From an uncultured Oscillibacter sp. (GTDB lineage: Bacteria > Bacillota > Clostridia > Oscillospirales > Oscillospiraceae): a stretch of 64,000 nucleotides of DNA. The notes under the pieces are model-generated. The model had not been told where the DNA came from and ran no database searches. It was given only the letters and a program-made list of their open reading frames with translations. Location of the stretch: assembly GCA_910583785.1 (NCBI GenBank), contig CAJTZK010000005.1, forward strand, positions 8,915 to 72,914, read 5' to 3'. Below are positions 26,348-34,869 of the stretch, in pieces; positions within the stretch are counted from its first letter, which is position 1; each line of letters begins with the position of its first letter. Both the position numbers and the translations under genes were made by a program.

Positions 26348-26913
26348 GCCGCCGCCTCTTGGTCCCCGGACTCCGCCTGAGCGGCCTCCGCCTCCCGGGC
26401 TTCCACGGCTTCCTTTAACTGCTGGTAGCGGTCCTCGGGCTGGGTGACGCTTCCGCTGGCCAGGCGGGGGAGCGCCTCCCCATAGCGGCCGGATTCAAAA
26501 GAGTCCATGGTCTGGCGGCAGGCGGCGTATTCCCCGGCGGAATATTGCTGCTGTAAGATATAGAGAAGCTCCATGGCGTCGCACTGCTTTTCCAGGTGTT
26601 CCGCGGCGGACCGCTGGGCGAATTCCTCGTCCTCCAGTTCCTGGAGGCTCTTCTCCGCCTCTGCCAGCTCCTTCTGGAGGGAGATAACCTGGTCCTGTAA
26701 CTCCTGTACCCCCTGCATGGCGGTAACGGAGCTCTGGAGACGTCCCAGGGCTTCGGTATTGCTCCTCTGGTGGGAGGCGAAGGACCAGGCCATGAGCAGG
26801 AAGGCCGCGATGAACAGCACCATGATATAGACCACCACGGGCTTCTTTCCTGTGGGCTTCATATCCGCCTCCGGCTCGGCGGGGCCGCTTTCATTTCGTT
26901 TTTCCAGCTTCAT
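26344..26913 (-). CDS. Unknown single-pass membrane protein with coiled coil, in parAB operon
   Basis: 189 residues; start and stop each overlap a neighbour by four bases. The cytoplasmic N-terminus is charged. One membrane helix (VVVYIMVLFIAAFLLMAWSF, about residues 26-45) leads to a long coiled coil (about 50-115, LQDQVISLQKELAEAEKSLQ). A helical segment with AAEHLEKQCDAMELLYILQQ and YSAGEYAACRQTMDS follows, resembling a short TPR-like repeat, and then an acidic Ala/Glu tail. Tight coupling to parB suggests a role linked to chromosome or envelope organisation, but that is inference. Confidence 0.8.
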   Translation of the reverse strand: MKLEKRNESGPAEPEADMKPTGKKPVVVYIMVLFIAAFLLMAWSFASHQRSNTEALGRLQSSVTAMQGVQELQDQVISLQKELAEAEKSLQELEDEEFAQRSAAEHLEKQCDAMELLYILQQQYSAGEYAACRQTMDSFESGRYGEALPRLASGSVTQPEDRYQQLKEAVEAREAEAAQAESGDQEAAA

Positions 26914-27800
26914 GCCTCCGGTCCTTTCCGGCTGGTTTTCAGGAGGGCCAGGGCTTCCAACAGGTCATTCAGATCGTCCAGGCCGTAATATTCCAGCTCA
27001 ATCCGGCCCTTTTTCCGGCCCGTGACAATTTTCACGCCCCTCCCCAGCCGGGAGGCCAGGGACTGCTGGGCCTCGGCGGCGTAGTCCACCTCCTTGGGCG
27101 GCTCCGGAAGCTCCGGTTCCTCCTTGGGTTCCGCCAGCATCTTCTTGGCCAGGACCTCCGTCTGCCGGACAGAGAGCTGTCCCTGGACCACGGCCTCCGC
27201 CGCCTTCACCTGGAGGGCGGGGGAGAGGGGCAGCAGGGCCCGGGCATGCCCGGCGGAGAGGCTCCCCTCTTCCACCAGCTTCCGCACGCCGGGCTGGAGG
27301 CCTAGAAGCCGCATGGCGTTGGCCACGGCGCTGCGGGACTTGCCCACCCGCCGGGCGGCCTCCTCCTGGGTCATGTGGTAGGTCTGGATCAAAGACTGGT
27401 AGCCCGCGGCCTCCTCCATGGGATTCAAATCCTCCCGCTGGAGGTTCTCTACCAATGCCAGCTCCGCCGCCTTCTGGTCGTCGGCCTCAATGACCACGGC
27501 GGGAATCTCCGTGAGCCCCGCCATCCGGGCGGCCCGCCAGCGGCGCTCCCCGGCAATGATCTGGTAATAGCCGGAGGACAGCTTCCGCACCGTCAGGGGC
27601 TGGATGACCCCATGCTCCCGGATGGAATCCGCCAGTTCCTCCAGTGCCTCGCCGTCAAAGAGCTTCCGGGGCTGGGCGGAATAGCTCTCCACCTGGGAAA
27701 TGGGTAAATACAGGTTCCCCGCCGCTTCGGGTTTCAATACGTCGTCCCCCAGCAGGGCCCCCAACCCCCGGCCCAGGCCGGAGGGCTTTTTGTTTGCCAT
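26910..27800 (-). CDS. parB: Chromosome partitioning protein ParB (Spo0J)
   Basis: Binds parS and spreads as a CTP-dependent clamp, loading SMC. 296 residues. The ParB/sulfiredoxin domain includes SQPRKLFDGEALEELADSI-like AQPRKLF and the CTP-binding GERRWRAARMAGL. The helix-turn-helix KSRSAVANAMRLLGL is typical, and a C-terminal dimerisation domain is present. Four parS-like sites lie within 4 kb. AAAGGAG precedes the ATG. Confidence 0.95.
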   Translation of the reverse strand: MANKKPSGLGRGLGALLGDDVLKPEAAGNLYLPISQVESYSAQPRKLFDGEALEELADSIREHGVIQPLTVRKLSSGYYQIIAGERRWRAARMAGLTEIPAVVIEADDQKAAELALVENLQREDLNPMEEAAGYQSLIQTYHMTQEEAARRVGKSRSAVANAMRLLGLQPGVRKLVEEGSLSAGHARALLPLSPALQVKAAEAVVQGQLSVRQTEVLAKKMLAEPKEEPELPEPPKEVDYAAEAQQSLASRLGRGVKIVTGRKKGRIELEYYGLDDLNDLLEALALLKTSRKGPEA

Positions 27801-27826
27801 AAAACCACTCCTTTCAAAGAGATCGG

Positions 27827-28573
27827 TTATTTCAAAAATTCGGCGGCAAAGGCCGCGTAGGCGTCCGCCCCCCGGGAAGCCCGGTCATAGGCGCTGATGG
27901 GCTTGCCATGGCTGGGAGCCTCGGAGAGCCGGATGTTCCGGGGAATCACGGAGGCGTAAACCTTGCCGGGGAAATAGTGCTTCACTTCCTCCGCCACCTG
28001 GAGGGAGAGGTTCGTCCGCCCGTCGAACATGGTCAGCAGCACCCCCTCCAGCTCCAGGGAGGGATTCAGGGACCTCCGGACCAGCCGGACGGTATTCATT
28101 AAGTCGGAGAGCCCCTCCAGGGCAAAGTACTCGCACTGGACGGGCACCAGGAGGGAGTCCGCCGCGCACAGGGCGTTCAGGGTCAGGAGCTCCAGGGAGG
28201 GAGGACAGTCAATGAGAATGACATCATAGTCCTCCCGCAGGGGCTCCAGGGCATCCTTCAGCAAAAATTCCCGCCGCTCCATACCGATGAGCTCCACCCC
28301 GGCTCCGGCCAGGGCCTTGTTGGAGGGGAGCACGTCCCCATAGCGGGTGTGGGACACGGCCTCTGCCGCAGGCAGCTCCCCGATAACGGCGGAATAGACC
28401 CCCTTAGAAACCGTTTTATCCACCCCCATGCCGGAGGTGGCGTTGGCCTGGGGATCAAAATCACAGAGAAGGACTTTTTTGCCCGCCTCCGTCAGGGCGG
28501 CGGCCAGGTTCACGCAAGTGGTGGTTTTCCCCACGCCGCCTTTTTGATTCACAACAGCGATGATCTTTGACAC
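27827..28573 (-). CDS. parA: Chromosome partitioning ATPase ParA (Soj)
   Basis: ParA-type ATPase partner of ParB. 248 residues from GTG 28573. Deviant Walker A VVNQKGGVGKTTTCVNL, switch I DFDPQANATSGMG, Walker B ILIDCPPSLELLTLNAL, and LTMFDGRTNLSLQV. First gene of the parA-parB-26344-25853 unit, with its own promoter at 28602-28630. Confidence 0.95.
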   Translation of the reverse strand: MSKIIAVVNQKGGVGKTTTCVNLAAALTEAGKKVLLCDFDPQANATSGMGVDKTVSKGVYSAVIGELPAAEAVSHTRYGDVLPSNKALAGAGVELIGMERREFLLKDALEPLREDYDVILIDCPPSLELLTLNALCAADSLLVPVQCEYFALEGLSDLMNTVRLVRRSLNPSLELEGVLLTMFDGRTNLSLQVAEEVKHYFPGKVYASVIPRNIRLSEAPSHGKPISAYDRASRGADAYAAFAAEFLK

Positions 28574-28601
28574 AAAAGCACCTACTTTCTATCAAAAATT
28601 C

Positions 28602-28630
28602 ATTATAACAAGGCCGGGACGGGCTTGCAA
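28602..28630 (-). promoter_or_regulatory. Promoter of parAB operon
   Basis: Minus-strand TTGCAA (28625-28630), 17-base spacer, TATAAT-type -10 (28602-28607). Confidence 0.8.
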
Positions 28631-28674
28631 GGTCAAAATCCACATTTTTTTGAAAATTTGGAAAGAAAGCAAAA

Positions 28675-28690
28675 AGTTTCACGTGAAACA
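28675..28690. promoter_or_regulatory. parS site 2
   Basis: AGTTTCACGTGAAACA, 15 of 16 matches. It lies 45 bases upstream of the parA -35 element, so ParB binding could also affect parAB expression. Confidence 0.9.
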
Positions 28691-28978
28691 ATTTAAAAAG
28701 AGACGTTTTCCGCCGCCCGGACATAAAACAGGGGCCCCGCCAAAGAGGGGAAGCCCCCGCCAGCGGAGGGCCCCGGAATGCTGGATTGCTTTTTCGTGTC
28801 ATTGCAGGGGAGCGGTGTGCCCGCTGGAATCAGTATTCCCCATGGCGGGACCCGCTGTTTCTCCGGGCCCAAGAAGGTCCCGGCTGGCCGGGCGGTTGTG
28901 GACAAGGGATGCCGCCTCTGGAAGGGGGCCTCCGCGCGGTTCATAAAATCTCCCGGCAAAAATCGGTTTCCCAAAGAA
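28691..28978. other. Gene-free stretch upstream of parAB
   Basis: About 290 bases with no supported gene, no repeat family member and no promoter that I can defend. Confidence 0.5.
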
Positions 28979-29001
28979 AGGCCCGCCGTCTCCGGCGGGC
29001 C
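28971..29001 (-). terminator. Terminator of the GH13 gene
   Basis: Minus-strand arms GGCCCGCCG / CGGCGGGCC with a 4-base loop, followed by TTTCTTT. Confidence 0.85.
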
Positions 29002-29006
29002 TTGCA

Positions 29007-29022
29007 TGTTTCACGTGAAACC
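29007..29022. promoter_or_regulatory. parS site 3
   Basis: TGTTTCACGTGAAACC, 15 of 16 matches, between the GH13 stop and its terminator. Confidence 0.9.
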
Positions 29023-29036
29023 ATTTTATCCGATGC

Positions 29037-30890
29037 TCAGTCCCGGCCCAAGAGCCGGACACTGTAGGGGGGAACGGAGGCCTCCTGGCCGGGAAGTTCC
29101 TCCCCAGTGTACAGGTCCCGGAAGCCCCCGCCTGGCAGGGGAAAGGCGCGTTCCTCCGGGCTGGCGTTGACCAGGGTGGCGGTGGCCTCGCCAGGGATTT
29201 CCCGCAGATAGGCCAGCAGGGGGCCCTGGGCCTCCAGCCAGCGGAGGGAGCCCCGGCGGAGGGAACTCCGGCCCTTCCGGAGCTGCCCCAGCCAGCGGAA
29301 CCAGGCCAGCATCGCCGGGTCCTCCTGGCCCCAGGGATAGGTCCGGCGGTTAAAGGGGTCCGCCGCGCCCTCCATCCCGGTTTCGTCCCCGTAATAGACC
29401 ATGGGGGAACCGGGGAAGGTGAAGAGGATGGCCGCCGCCACGTGGAGCCGCTCCAGGCCCGCTTCCCGCTGGAGGGGCGTGAGGCGGAAGACGGACTGGG
29501 CCTCCCGGCCCTCGGGGAGGGGGACGCCGCCCAGGACCGTGAGAATCCGGGGGGTGTCATGGGTGCCCAGGAAGTTCATGGAGGAGTAGAAGGCGGCGGG
29601 GGGATAGTTCTCCCGGATGGTTTCCATGGCCTCCTTGAAATGCTCCGCCGGGCCGTCCAAGAGGTAGTCCAGCAGGGCGGTGCGGAAGGGGTAGTTCATC
29701 ACGCTGTGGAGCTCGCGGCCCAGGAGGTACTTCCGGCGGCGGGAGTAGGAAATCTTGTTGCTGGCGTCCTCCCAGACTTCCCCCAGCACAAGGGCGCCGG
29801 GGTCCGTTTCCTCCACGGCGGAGCGGAGGGCCTCAATGAATTCGCCGGGCAGCTCGTCCGCCACGTCCAGACGCCAGCCGGAGGCCCCGGCCCGGAGCCA
29901 GCGTTTCACCACGGAGTTTTCGCCCCGGACGATATAGTCCAGGTAATCCGGGCAGTCCTCCCGGACGTTGGGCAGGGTACTGATTCCCCACCAGGAGTCG
30001 TAGGACCCGGGCCACTGGCTGAACTGGAACCAGTTATAATAGGGGCTGTCCTGGCTCTGGGCCGCTCCCAGGGTGGGGTAGAAACCGTCGGCGTTGAAGT
30101 AAACGCTCTGGGAGCCCGTGTGGTTGAACACGCCGTCCAGCAGGACGCGGATGCCCCGCTCCGCCGCCTGGGCGCAGAGGGCCCGGAAATCCTCCTCCGT
30201 GCCCAGCATGGGATCAATTTTCGTGTAGTCCGCCGTGTTGTAGCGGTGGTTGGACGCGGACTCAAAAATGGGGCAGAAGTAGAGGGTGGAAACGCCCAGG
30301 GCCTCCAGGTCGTCCAGATGGGCGGCCACGCCCGCCAGGGAGCCGCCGAAGAAGTCCCGGTTTTTGATCTCGCCGTCCTCCGGCTGCCAGGCGGGGGCGT
30401 CGTTCCAGTCCTCGTGGACCCAGCGGCTGCCGATAAGCCCCTCCGGGCTGGGGAGGCCCAGACGGCAGTAGCGGTCCGGAAAAATCTGATAGGTCACGCC
30501 CTCGCCAAACCAGGCGGGGGTGCGGCTTTCCTCATAAACCGTGAGCTGCCAGGGGACGGGTTCCCCCTTGCTGCGGTAACCAGTCTTGTCCAGGAGGCAC
30601 CCGGTGCCGTCGTCCCGCCAGAAGCGGAACCAGTACCAGGCCAGTTCCGGCGTCTGGAAGGGAATCAGGGAGAGGGAAAAGCAGGCCCGGTCCTCCTGGA
30701 AGCCGGAGAAGGGCATCTCCGCCTCCATCTCGTGCCCGGCAAATTCCCGGCGGATGACGACAGAACAATGGGTGAATCCCTCGCTGGCCAGGGGGCGGCA
30801 GGTGAGGGACCACTCCTTCCCGCAGGGGAGGGCGCCGTAGGGCTGCTTGTACCGGGGATCGCGGGAGTCAAAGACGGAAGGTGTGTTCAT
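29037..30890 (-). CDS. GH13 alpha-glucan hydrolase (neopullulanase/cyclomaltodextrinase-like)
   Basis: 617 residues from ATG 30890 (AAGGAG 8 bases upstream; an open frame extends further without support). The N-terminal domain (about 1-130) is a beta-sandwich. The (beta/alpha)8 barrel begins near VTYQIFPDRY. Catalytic regions: DGVFNHTG (region I), GWRLDVADEL (nucleophile Asp), LVLGEVWEDA (acid Glu), and NFLGTHDTPR (transition-state Asp). No signal peptide, so it acts in the cytoplasm on imported maltodextrins. No transporter genes are nearby. Confidence 0.9.
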   Translation of the reverse strand: MNTPSVFDSRDPRYKQPYGALPCGKEWSLTCRPLASEGFTHCSVVIRREFAGHEMEAEMPFSGFQEDRACFSLSLIPFQTPELAWYWFRFWRDDGTGCLLDKTGYRSKGEPVPWQLTVYEESRTPAWFGEGVTYQIFPDRYCRLGLPSPEGLIGSRWVHEDWNDAPAWQPEDGEIKNRDFFGGSLAGVAAHLDDLEALGVSTLYFCPIFESASNHRYNTADYTKIDPMLGTEEDFRALCAQAAERGIRVLLDGVFNHTGSQSVYFNADGFYPTLGAAQSQDSPYYNWFQFSQWPGSYDSWWGISTLPNVREDCPDYLDYIVRGENSVVKRWLRAGASGWRLDVADELPGEFIEALRSAVEETDPGALVLGEVWEDASNKISYSRRRKYLLGRELHSVMNYPFRTALLDYLLDGPAEHFKEAMETIRENYPPAAFYSSMNFLGTHDTPRILTVLGGVPLPEGREAQSVFRLTPLQREAGLERLHVAAAILFTFPGSPMVYYGDETGMEGAADPFNRRTYPWGQEDPAMLAWFRWLGQLRKGRSSLRRGSLRWLEAQGPLLAYLREIPGEATATLVNASPEERAFPLPGGGFRDLYTGEELPGQEASVPPYSVRLLGRD

Positions 30891-30994
30891 GAAAAAAACT
30901 CCTTGTTCGTTAAAATAAGGGGTTCCAACAAGTGACATTTTTTTACTGTTCGCTTTTGGGGAGGGAAAGGCCGGGAGGGACCCGGCCTGGGTGC

Positions 30995-31010
30995 TGTTTC
31001 ACGTGAAACG
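30995..31010. promoter_or_regulatory. parS site 4
   Basis: TGTTTCACGTGAAACG, 15 of 16 matches, between the GH13 gene and pbp2. Confidence 0.9.
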
Positions 31011-31011
31011 C

Positions 31012-31106
31012 TCTGTAGGGGCGGACCTGCGTGTCCGCCCTTCTATAGGAAGCGCCGGGGCGCCGGGAGGAGAGCGGACACACAGGCCCGCCCCTACAGG
31101 GGTCAG
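31012..31106. repeat. Palindromic family B element with long inverted ends
   Basis: The ends CTGTAGGGGCGGACCTGCGT (31014 onward) and GCCCGCCCCTACAG (up to about 31102) are inverted copies over roughly 26 bases with two mismatches, enclosing about 40 bases with CTTCTATAGG. It looks like a miniature inverted-repeat element or a large RNA hairpin. It immediately follows parS site 4 and lies just downstream of pbp2. Confidence 0.75.
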
Positions 31107-31120
31107 CAGAAAATGCCCAG

Positions 31121-33316
31121 TCAGGGCAGGAGCTGGTTCTCCCCGGTGATGGTGGCGCTGTCCTCGCTGGGGGTGAAATAGGCGTTGAGGATATTCACGG
31201 CGGTGGAGGCCAGGGCCGCTCCGGCGTCCGCCCGCTCGATGGCGATGGCCACGGCGATTTCCGGGTCGTCGTAGGGGGCGAAGCAGACGAAGACGCCGTG
31301 GTTCTTGGTGTCTGACCGGACCTGGGAGGTTCCGGTCTTGGCCCCGGCGGAGACCACGCAGTTCCGGAAATAGGGGGAGAGGGTGCCCTCTACCAGGCCC
31401 TTCATGCCCTCCTTTACCGCCCGGAGGTTTTCGTCACTGATCTCAATTTGGTTCAGGGGCTCCGTATTGCCCTCCGCCACCACCTCGGAGTTGTCGTAGG
31501 TTTTGGCGGCTTTTAAAAGGTGGGCCTGGCAGCGCTTCCCGCCGGAGACCAGGGTGGCCACGTAGTTGGCCAGCTGGAGGGGGGAGTAGAGCTGGGTCCC
31601 CTGGCCGTAAGCCGCCCAGGGGGCCTGGTCCTGGCCCTGGGGGTTTTCCGGCAGGAGCCCGGCGGTCTCGGGAATCTCGATGCCCGTTTTTTCCCCCAGG
31701 CCGAACATGACGAGATACTCCCGGAGGGTTTCCATTTGCATGCGGTAGCCCAGCTCCGAGAAAAAGTAGTTGCAGGAGTTGGTAATGGCCCCGGTGACGT
31801 TCAGGTTTCCGTGGCCCGAGGTTTTCCAGCACTTGGAGTAGCTGTTGATCTCGTCCTTGGGGTAACGCCAGATGCCGGTGTCCTTGATTTTCTCCGTCAG
31901 GGTGGTGTCCCCGTGGAGGAGGGCCGCCATGGCGGTGAAGGGCTTCAGGGTGGAGCCCGGGGGGTACTTGCCCACGGTGGCCCGGTTGAACATGGGGCGG
32001 CTCAGGTCCTGGGAGAGCTCGCCGATGTCCTGGCGGAAGGTAGCCAGTGAGTAGGTGGGGTGGGAGGCCAGGGCCAGCACCTCTCCGGTGCCCACCTGGA
32101 CCACCGCCGCTCCCGCGCCCCGGGTCTCGTCGCCGTCGGCGTTCAGGCGGAGGACGGTTTCCGCCAGGAAGTCCTCCACCTGGGCCTGGAAGTCCAGGTC
32201 GATGGTCAGTTCCACGATGTTGCCGGGGACGGGCTCCGTGGAGTAGTATTCCCCGGTGATTTTCCCCTCGTCGTTGGTGGCCACCACCCGGCGGCCGTCC
32301 TGGCCCTTGAGGTATTCCTCGAAGGCCAGTTCCGCGCCCTCCTTGCCAATTAGATCGTCGTAGTCGTAACCCTTTTGCTTCAAGGAGGGATAGTCGTCCT
32401 CGATGCCGATGCTGCCCACGTAGCCCAGGATATGGGCGGCGTAGGCGGTTTCATACTCCCGGACAGAGGAGAGGGTGACCTTGGCCCCGGCGTAGTTCCC
32501 GTCGCTGAGGAGGGAGATAAAGGGGGTGTCGATGTCCTCCGCCAGGACGTAGGCGGCGTAGTTGTCCAGCTTCCGGACGGAGAGCTCGTACTGGACCCCC
32601 AGGACCATCCGGGCCTGGGTCATCGTGTAAGCCTCCGGGATGTCCAGTTCCTGGCGCATGGCACCGATGAGCTGGGCGGGGGTGACGCCCGCCTCCACCA
32701 GCAGGTCCGCCGTCAGGTCCTCGATGGTGAGGAGTTCCAGGAGCTCCTGGGCCCGCTTTTCGGGGGTGAGCTCCCCGCCGGGGACGGCTTCCCCGGCCTC
32801 TTCGTCCCCGGCGGGTTCCGGCTCCGGGGCGGAGAGGGCCTCCGGGTGGCGGAGGAGGTATTGGCCCAGGGCCTCCGCGCAGGGCTTGAGGCTCTTCAGG
32901 TAGGCCAGGAAGAGCTTTTTCTGCTGGTTGTCCAGCTGGTCCACCGTATAATGGTAGGGGGACAGCCGGGAGATGGGCAGGTTGTCGATCCAGGGCAGGC
33001 CCTCCCGCTGGCAGAGCTGGACCAGGCGGAGGATGGCCTCGTTGCTGTCGTCCCCCGGGCGGAGGAGGTCCGCGTCGAAGGTCAGGTCATAGGTGGAGCG
33101 GTTGGAGACCAGGGGCTTGCCGTTGCGGTCGGTGATGATGCCCCGGGAGGCCTCCACCTTTTCCGGGCGGACGATGGAGCGGATGGCCCGGGCGGCGTAG
33201 TCCTCGTGGTGGATGACCTGCACGTCGTAGAGCACGAAAAGGTACGCCACCAGCACCAGCGTCAGGAGGGCGGCCAGCACGTAGAGCCGGGTATTTTGCA
33301 TTTCCTTGCGGTCCAT
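31121..33316 (-). CDS. mrdA: Penicillin-binding protein 2 (elongasome transpeptidase)
   Basis: Class B transpeptidase that cross-links lateral-wall peptidoglycan. 731 residues from ATG 33316 with AGAAAGG upstream. An N-terminal membrane helix (LYVLAALLTLVLVAYLFVLYDV) precedes the dimerisation domain (ASRGIITDRNGKPLVSNR). The transpeptidase active site shows PGSTLKPFTAM (Ser of SxxK), TNSCNYFF (SxN as SCN) and GAKTGTSQV (KTG). It lies downstream of mreC and mreD, the usual elongasome arrangement. Confidence 0.92.
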   Translation of the reverse strand: MDRKEMQNTRLYVLAALLTLVLVAYLFVLYDVQVIHHEDYAARAIRSIVRPEKVEASRGIITDRNGKPLVSNRSTYDLTFDADLLRPGDDSNEAILRLVQLCQREGLPWIDNLPISRLSPYHYTVDQLDNQQKKLFLAYLKSLKPCAEALGQYLLRHPEALSAPEPEPAGDEEAGEAVPGGELTPEKRAQELLELLTIEDLTADLLVEAGVTPAQLIGAMRQELDIPEAYTMTQARMVLGVQYELSVRKLDNYAAYVLAEDIDTPFISLLSDGNYAGAKVTLSSVREYETAYAAHILGYVGSIGIEDDYPSLKQKGYDYDDLIGKEGAELAFEEYLKGQDGRRVVATNDEGKITGEYYSTEPVPGNIVELTIDLDFQAQVEDFLAETVLRLNADGDETRGAGAAVVQVGTGEVLALASHPTYSLATFRQDIGELSQDLSRPMFNRATVGKYPPGSTLKPFTAMAALLHGDTTLTEKIKDTGIWRYPKDEINSYSKCWKTSGHGNLNVTGAITNSCNYFFSELGYRMQMETLREYLVMFGLGEKTGIEIPETAGLLPENPQGQDQAPWAAYGQGTQLYSPLQLANYVATLVSGGKRCQAHLLKAAKTYDNSEVVAEGNTEPLNQIEISDENLRAVKEGMKGLVEGTLSPYFRNCVVSAGAKTGTSQVRSDTKNHGVFVCFAPYDDPEIAVAIAIERADAGAALASTAVNILNAYFTPSEDSATITGENQLLP

Positions 33317-33427
33317 AGGATGCCTTTCTATCAAGAGTCTCCGGAGGGAAGAGGCGGCGCCGCTCCGGCCCGGCGGGCCGGGGGCGCGGAGGCCGGGGCG
33401 CCTGGGCTTCCTTTCCAGAAGCGCGGG

Positions 33428-33940
33428 TCAGTCGTCCAAATGGGTTCTCCGGAAGACGGAACGGTAAAGCAGGGTCAGGGGGATGACAAAGGGAGCGGCC
33501 ACGCAGAATTCCCGGACCATGACCAGGGCCCCGGCCTGCCAGGCGGCGGTTCCCCGCATCCAGAGGATCAGGCAGCGGAAGCTGCCGTGGAGCAGGAAGG
33601 CCGCGGCGGCGGAGACGAAGGAGCAGAGGAACCCGGCGGGCAGCCAGCTTTGGGACAGCAGCCCGGCGCACAGGCCCGCCAGGGGAAAGACCAGCGTATA
33701 GAGACAGGGAACGGGTCCCGGCAGGAGCAGGTCGCAGGCCGCGCCCACGCAGAGGGAGAAGATGGTCCCCGCCAGGGGCCCCTCAAAGGTGGGGGGGATG
33801 GCCGCCAGGAGGGGGTAGAGAAAGGGGATGACGCCCCAGAACACCAGCCGCTGGAGGAGGCTCCCCTGTATCAGGAAACAGAGGGCCGTGGCGGCGGCGT
33901 AAAGGGACCACTTGAAAATGGTTTCGTTTCTGGCGATCAT
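33428..33940 (-). CDS. mreD: Rod-shape determining protein MreD
   Basis: 170 residues, nearly all hydrophobic, with five or six membrane helices (for example LYAAATALCFLIQGSLLQ and LYTLVFPLAGLCAGLL). Integral membrane elongasome component. GGGGAGGG precedes ATG 33940. Identification rests on size, topology and position between mreC and pbp2. Confidence 0.88.
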   Translation of the reverse strand: MIARNETIFKWSLYAAATALCFLIQGSLLQRLVFWGVIPFLYPLLAAIPPTFEGPLAGTIFSLCVGAACDLLLPGPVPCLYTLVFPLAGLCAGLLSQSWLPAGFLCSFVSAAAAFLLHGSFRCLILWMRGTAAWQAGALVMVREFCVAAPFVIPLTLLYRSVFRRTHLDD

Positions 33941-33961
33941 AAAGGGCCCTCCCCGGAGGCG

Positions 33962-34804
33962 TCAGGTGACGATTTCAAAGGACTTGATGACGAAGACCTC
34001 GGTCAGGGCGTCAAAGTCCGCCGCCGGGTCCAGGATGGCGTAAGAGGCCGCGCCGGAGTCGTCCAGGCGCACCTCCTCCACGGAGCCGATTACCAGGCCG
34101 GATGGATAGTGTCCGCTCAGGCCGGAGGTCACCACGATGTCCCCCGCCAAAAGGGCGGAGTCCGCGGGGAGGTAGTCCAGCCGCAGGCGGTTTTTCCGCA
34201 TCATGGAGAAATCCCCCTGGGCCACGCCCAGGTCCTTGGTCCGGAATACCTGGGCGCCCAGGGACGTGTCTGTGTCCACCAGGGTCAGCACCGTGGACCA
34301 GTTGGTTCCCGCCTGGCTGATGACGCCCACCAGGTTGCCGCATTCGTCGATGACGCAGTCCCCCGCCTCAATGCCCAGGGAGGTCCCCTTGTTCAGCGTC
34401 AGGGAGGAGGTCCAGTTACTCACCGCGTGCTCCGTGACCATGGCGGCCTCGAAGTCCGTCAGGTCCCGGCGCTGCTTCGTCAGGTTCATCAGCTCCCGGA
34501 ATTTCTTGTTCTCCTCCACGTCGGCCTCCGCCTGGCGGATGGTTTCCTCCATTTTGGCAATCTGCTGGCGGAGGGCGGCGTTTTCCGCCTGGAGGTCCGT
34601 GGTGTCCTTATAGTAGTTCTGCAAGTCGTTGAACCAGGTGGCCACCGCCGTATATCCCGCCCGGAAGGGCGAGACCAGGACCCCCGTCAGGTTCACCAGG
34701 GGGGAGGCGTTGGCGCTGAGCACCGACATCACCGCCAGGGACACCGATAGGACGGCGGCGGCGAAAAGCACCCAGAGCCCGTGCTGTTTCAGGAAATTTT
34801 TCAA
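33962..34804 (-). CDS. mreC: Rod-shape determining protein MreC
   Basis: About 280 residues. An N-terminal membrane helix (WVLFAAAVLSVSLAVMSVL) and a coiled coil (LQAENAALRQQIAKMEETIR) precede the beta-barrel pair (VIDECGNLVGVISQAGTNWS, VTSGLSGHYPSGLVIGSV). Scaffold linking MreB to PBP2 outside the membrane. TTG 34804 is chosen because AGGTGA lies 5 bases upstream; GTG 34813 is an alternative. mreB is not in the window. Confidence 0.92.
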   Translation of the reverse strand: MKNFLKQHGLWVLFAAAVLSVSLAVMSVLSANASPLVNLTGVLVSPFRAGYTAVATWFNDLQNYYKDTTDLQAENAALRQQIAKMEETIRQAEADVEENKKFRELMNLTKQRRDLTDFEAAMVTEHAVSNWTSSLTLNKGTSLGIEAGDCVIDECGNLVGVISQAGTNWSTVLTLVDTDTSLGAQVFRTKDLGVAQGDFSMMRKNRLRLDYLPADSALLAGDIVVTSGLSGHYPSGLVIGSVEEVRLDDSGAASYAILDPAADFDALTEVFVIKSFEIVT

Positions 34805-34869
34805 ACCAATCACCTAACAGGTCGAAGATAAAACCTAATAGAATCCCCCCTGAAGCCAGGGGAGGGGCC

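Noticed and set aside
32375..34750. Long plus-strand open frame opposite mreC, mreD and pbp2
   Set aside because: Shadow of three well-identified minus-strand genes; composition is biased and there is no start context.
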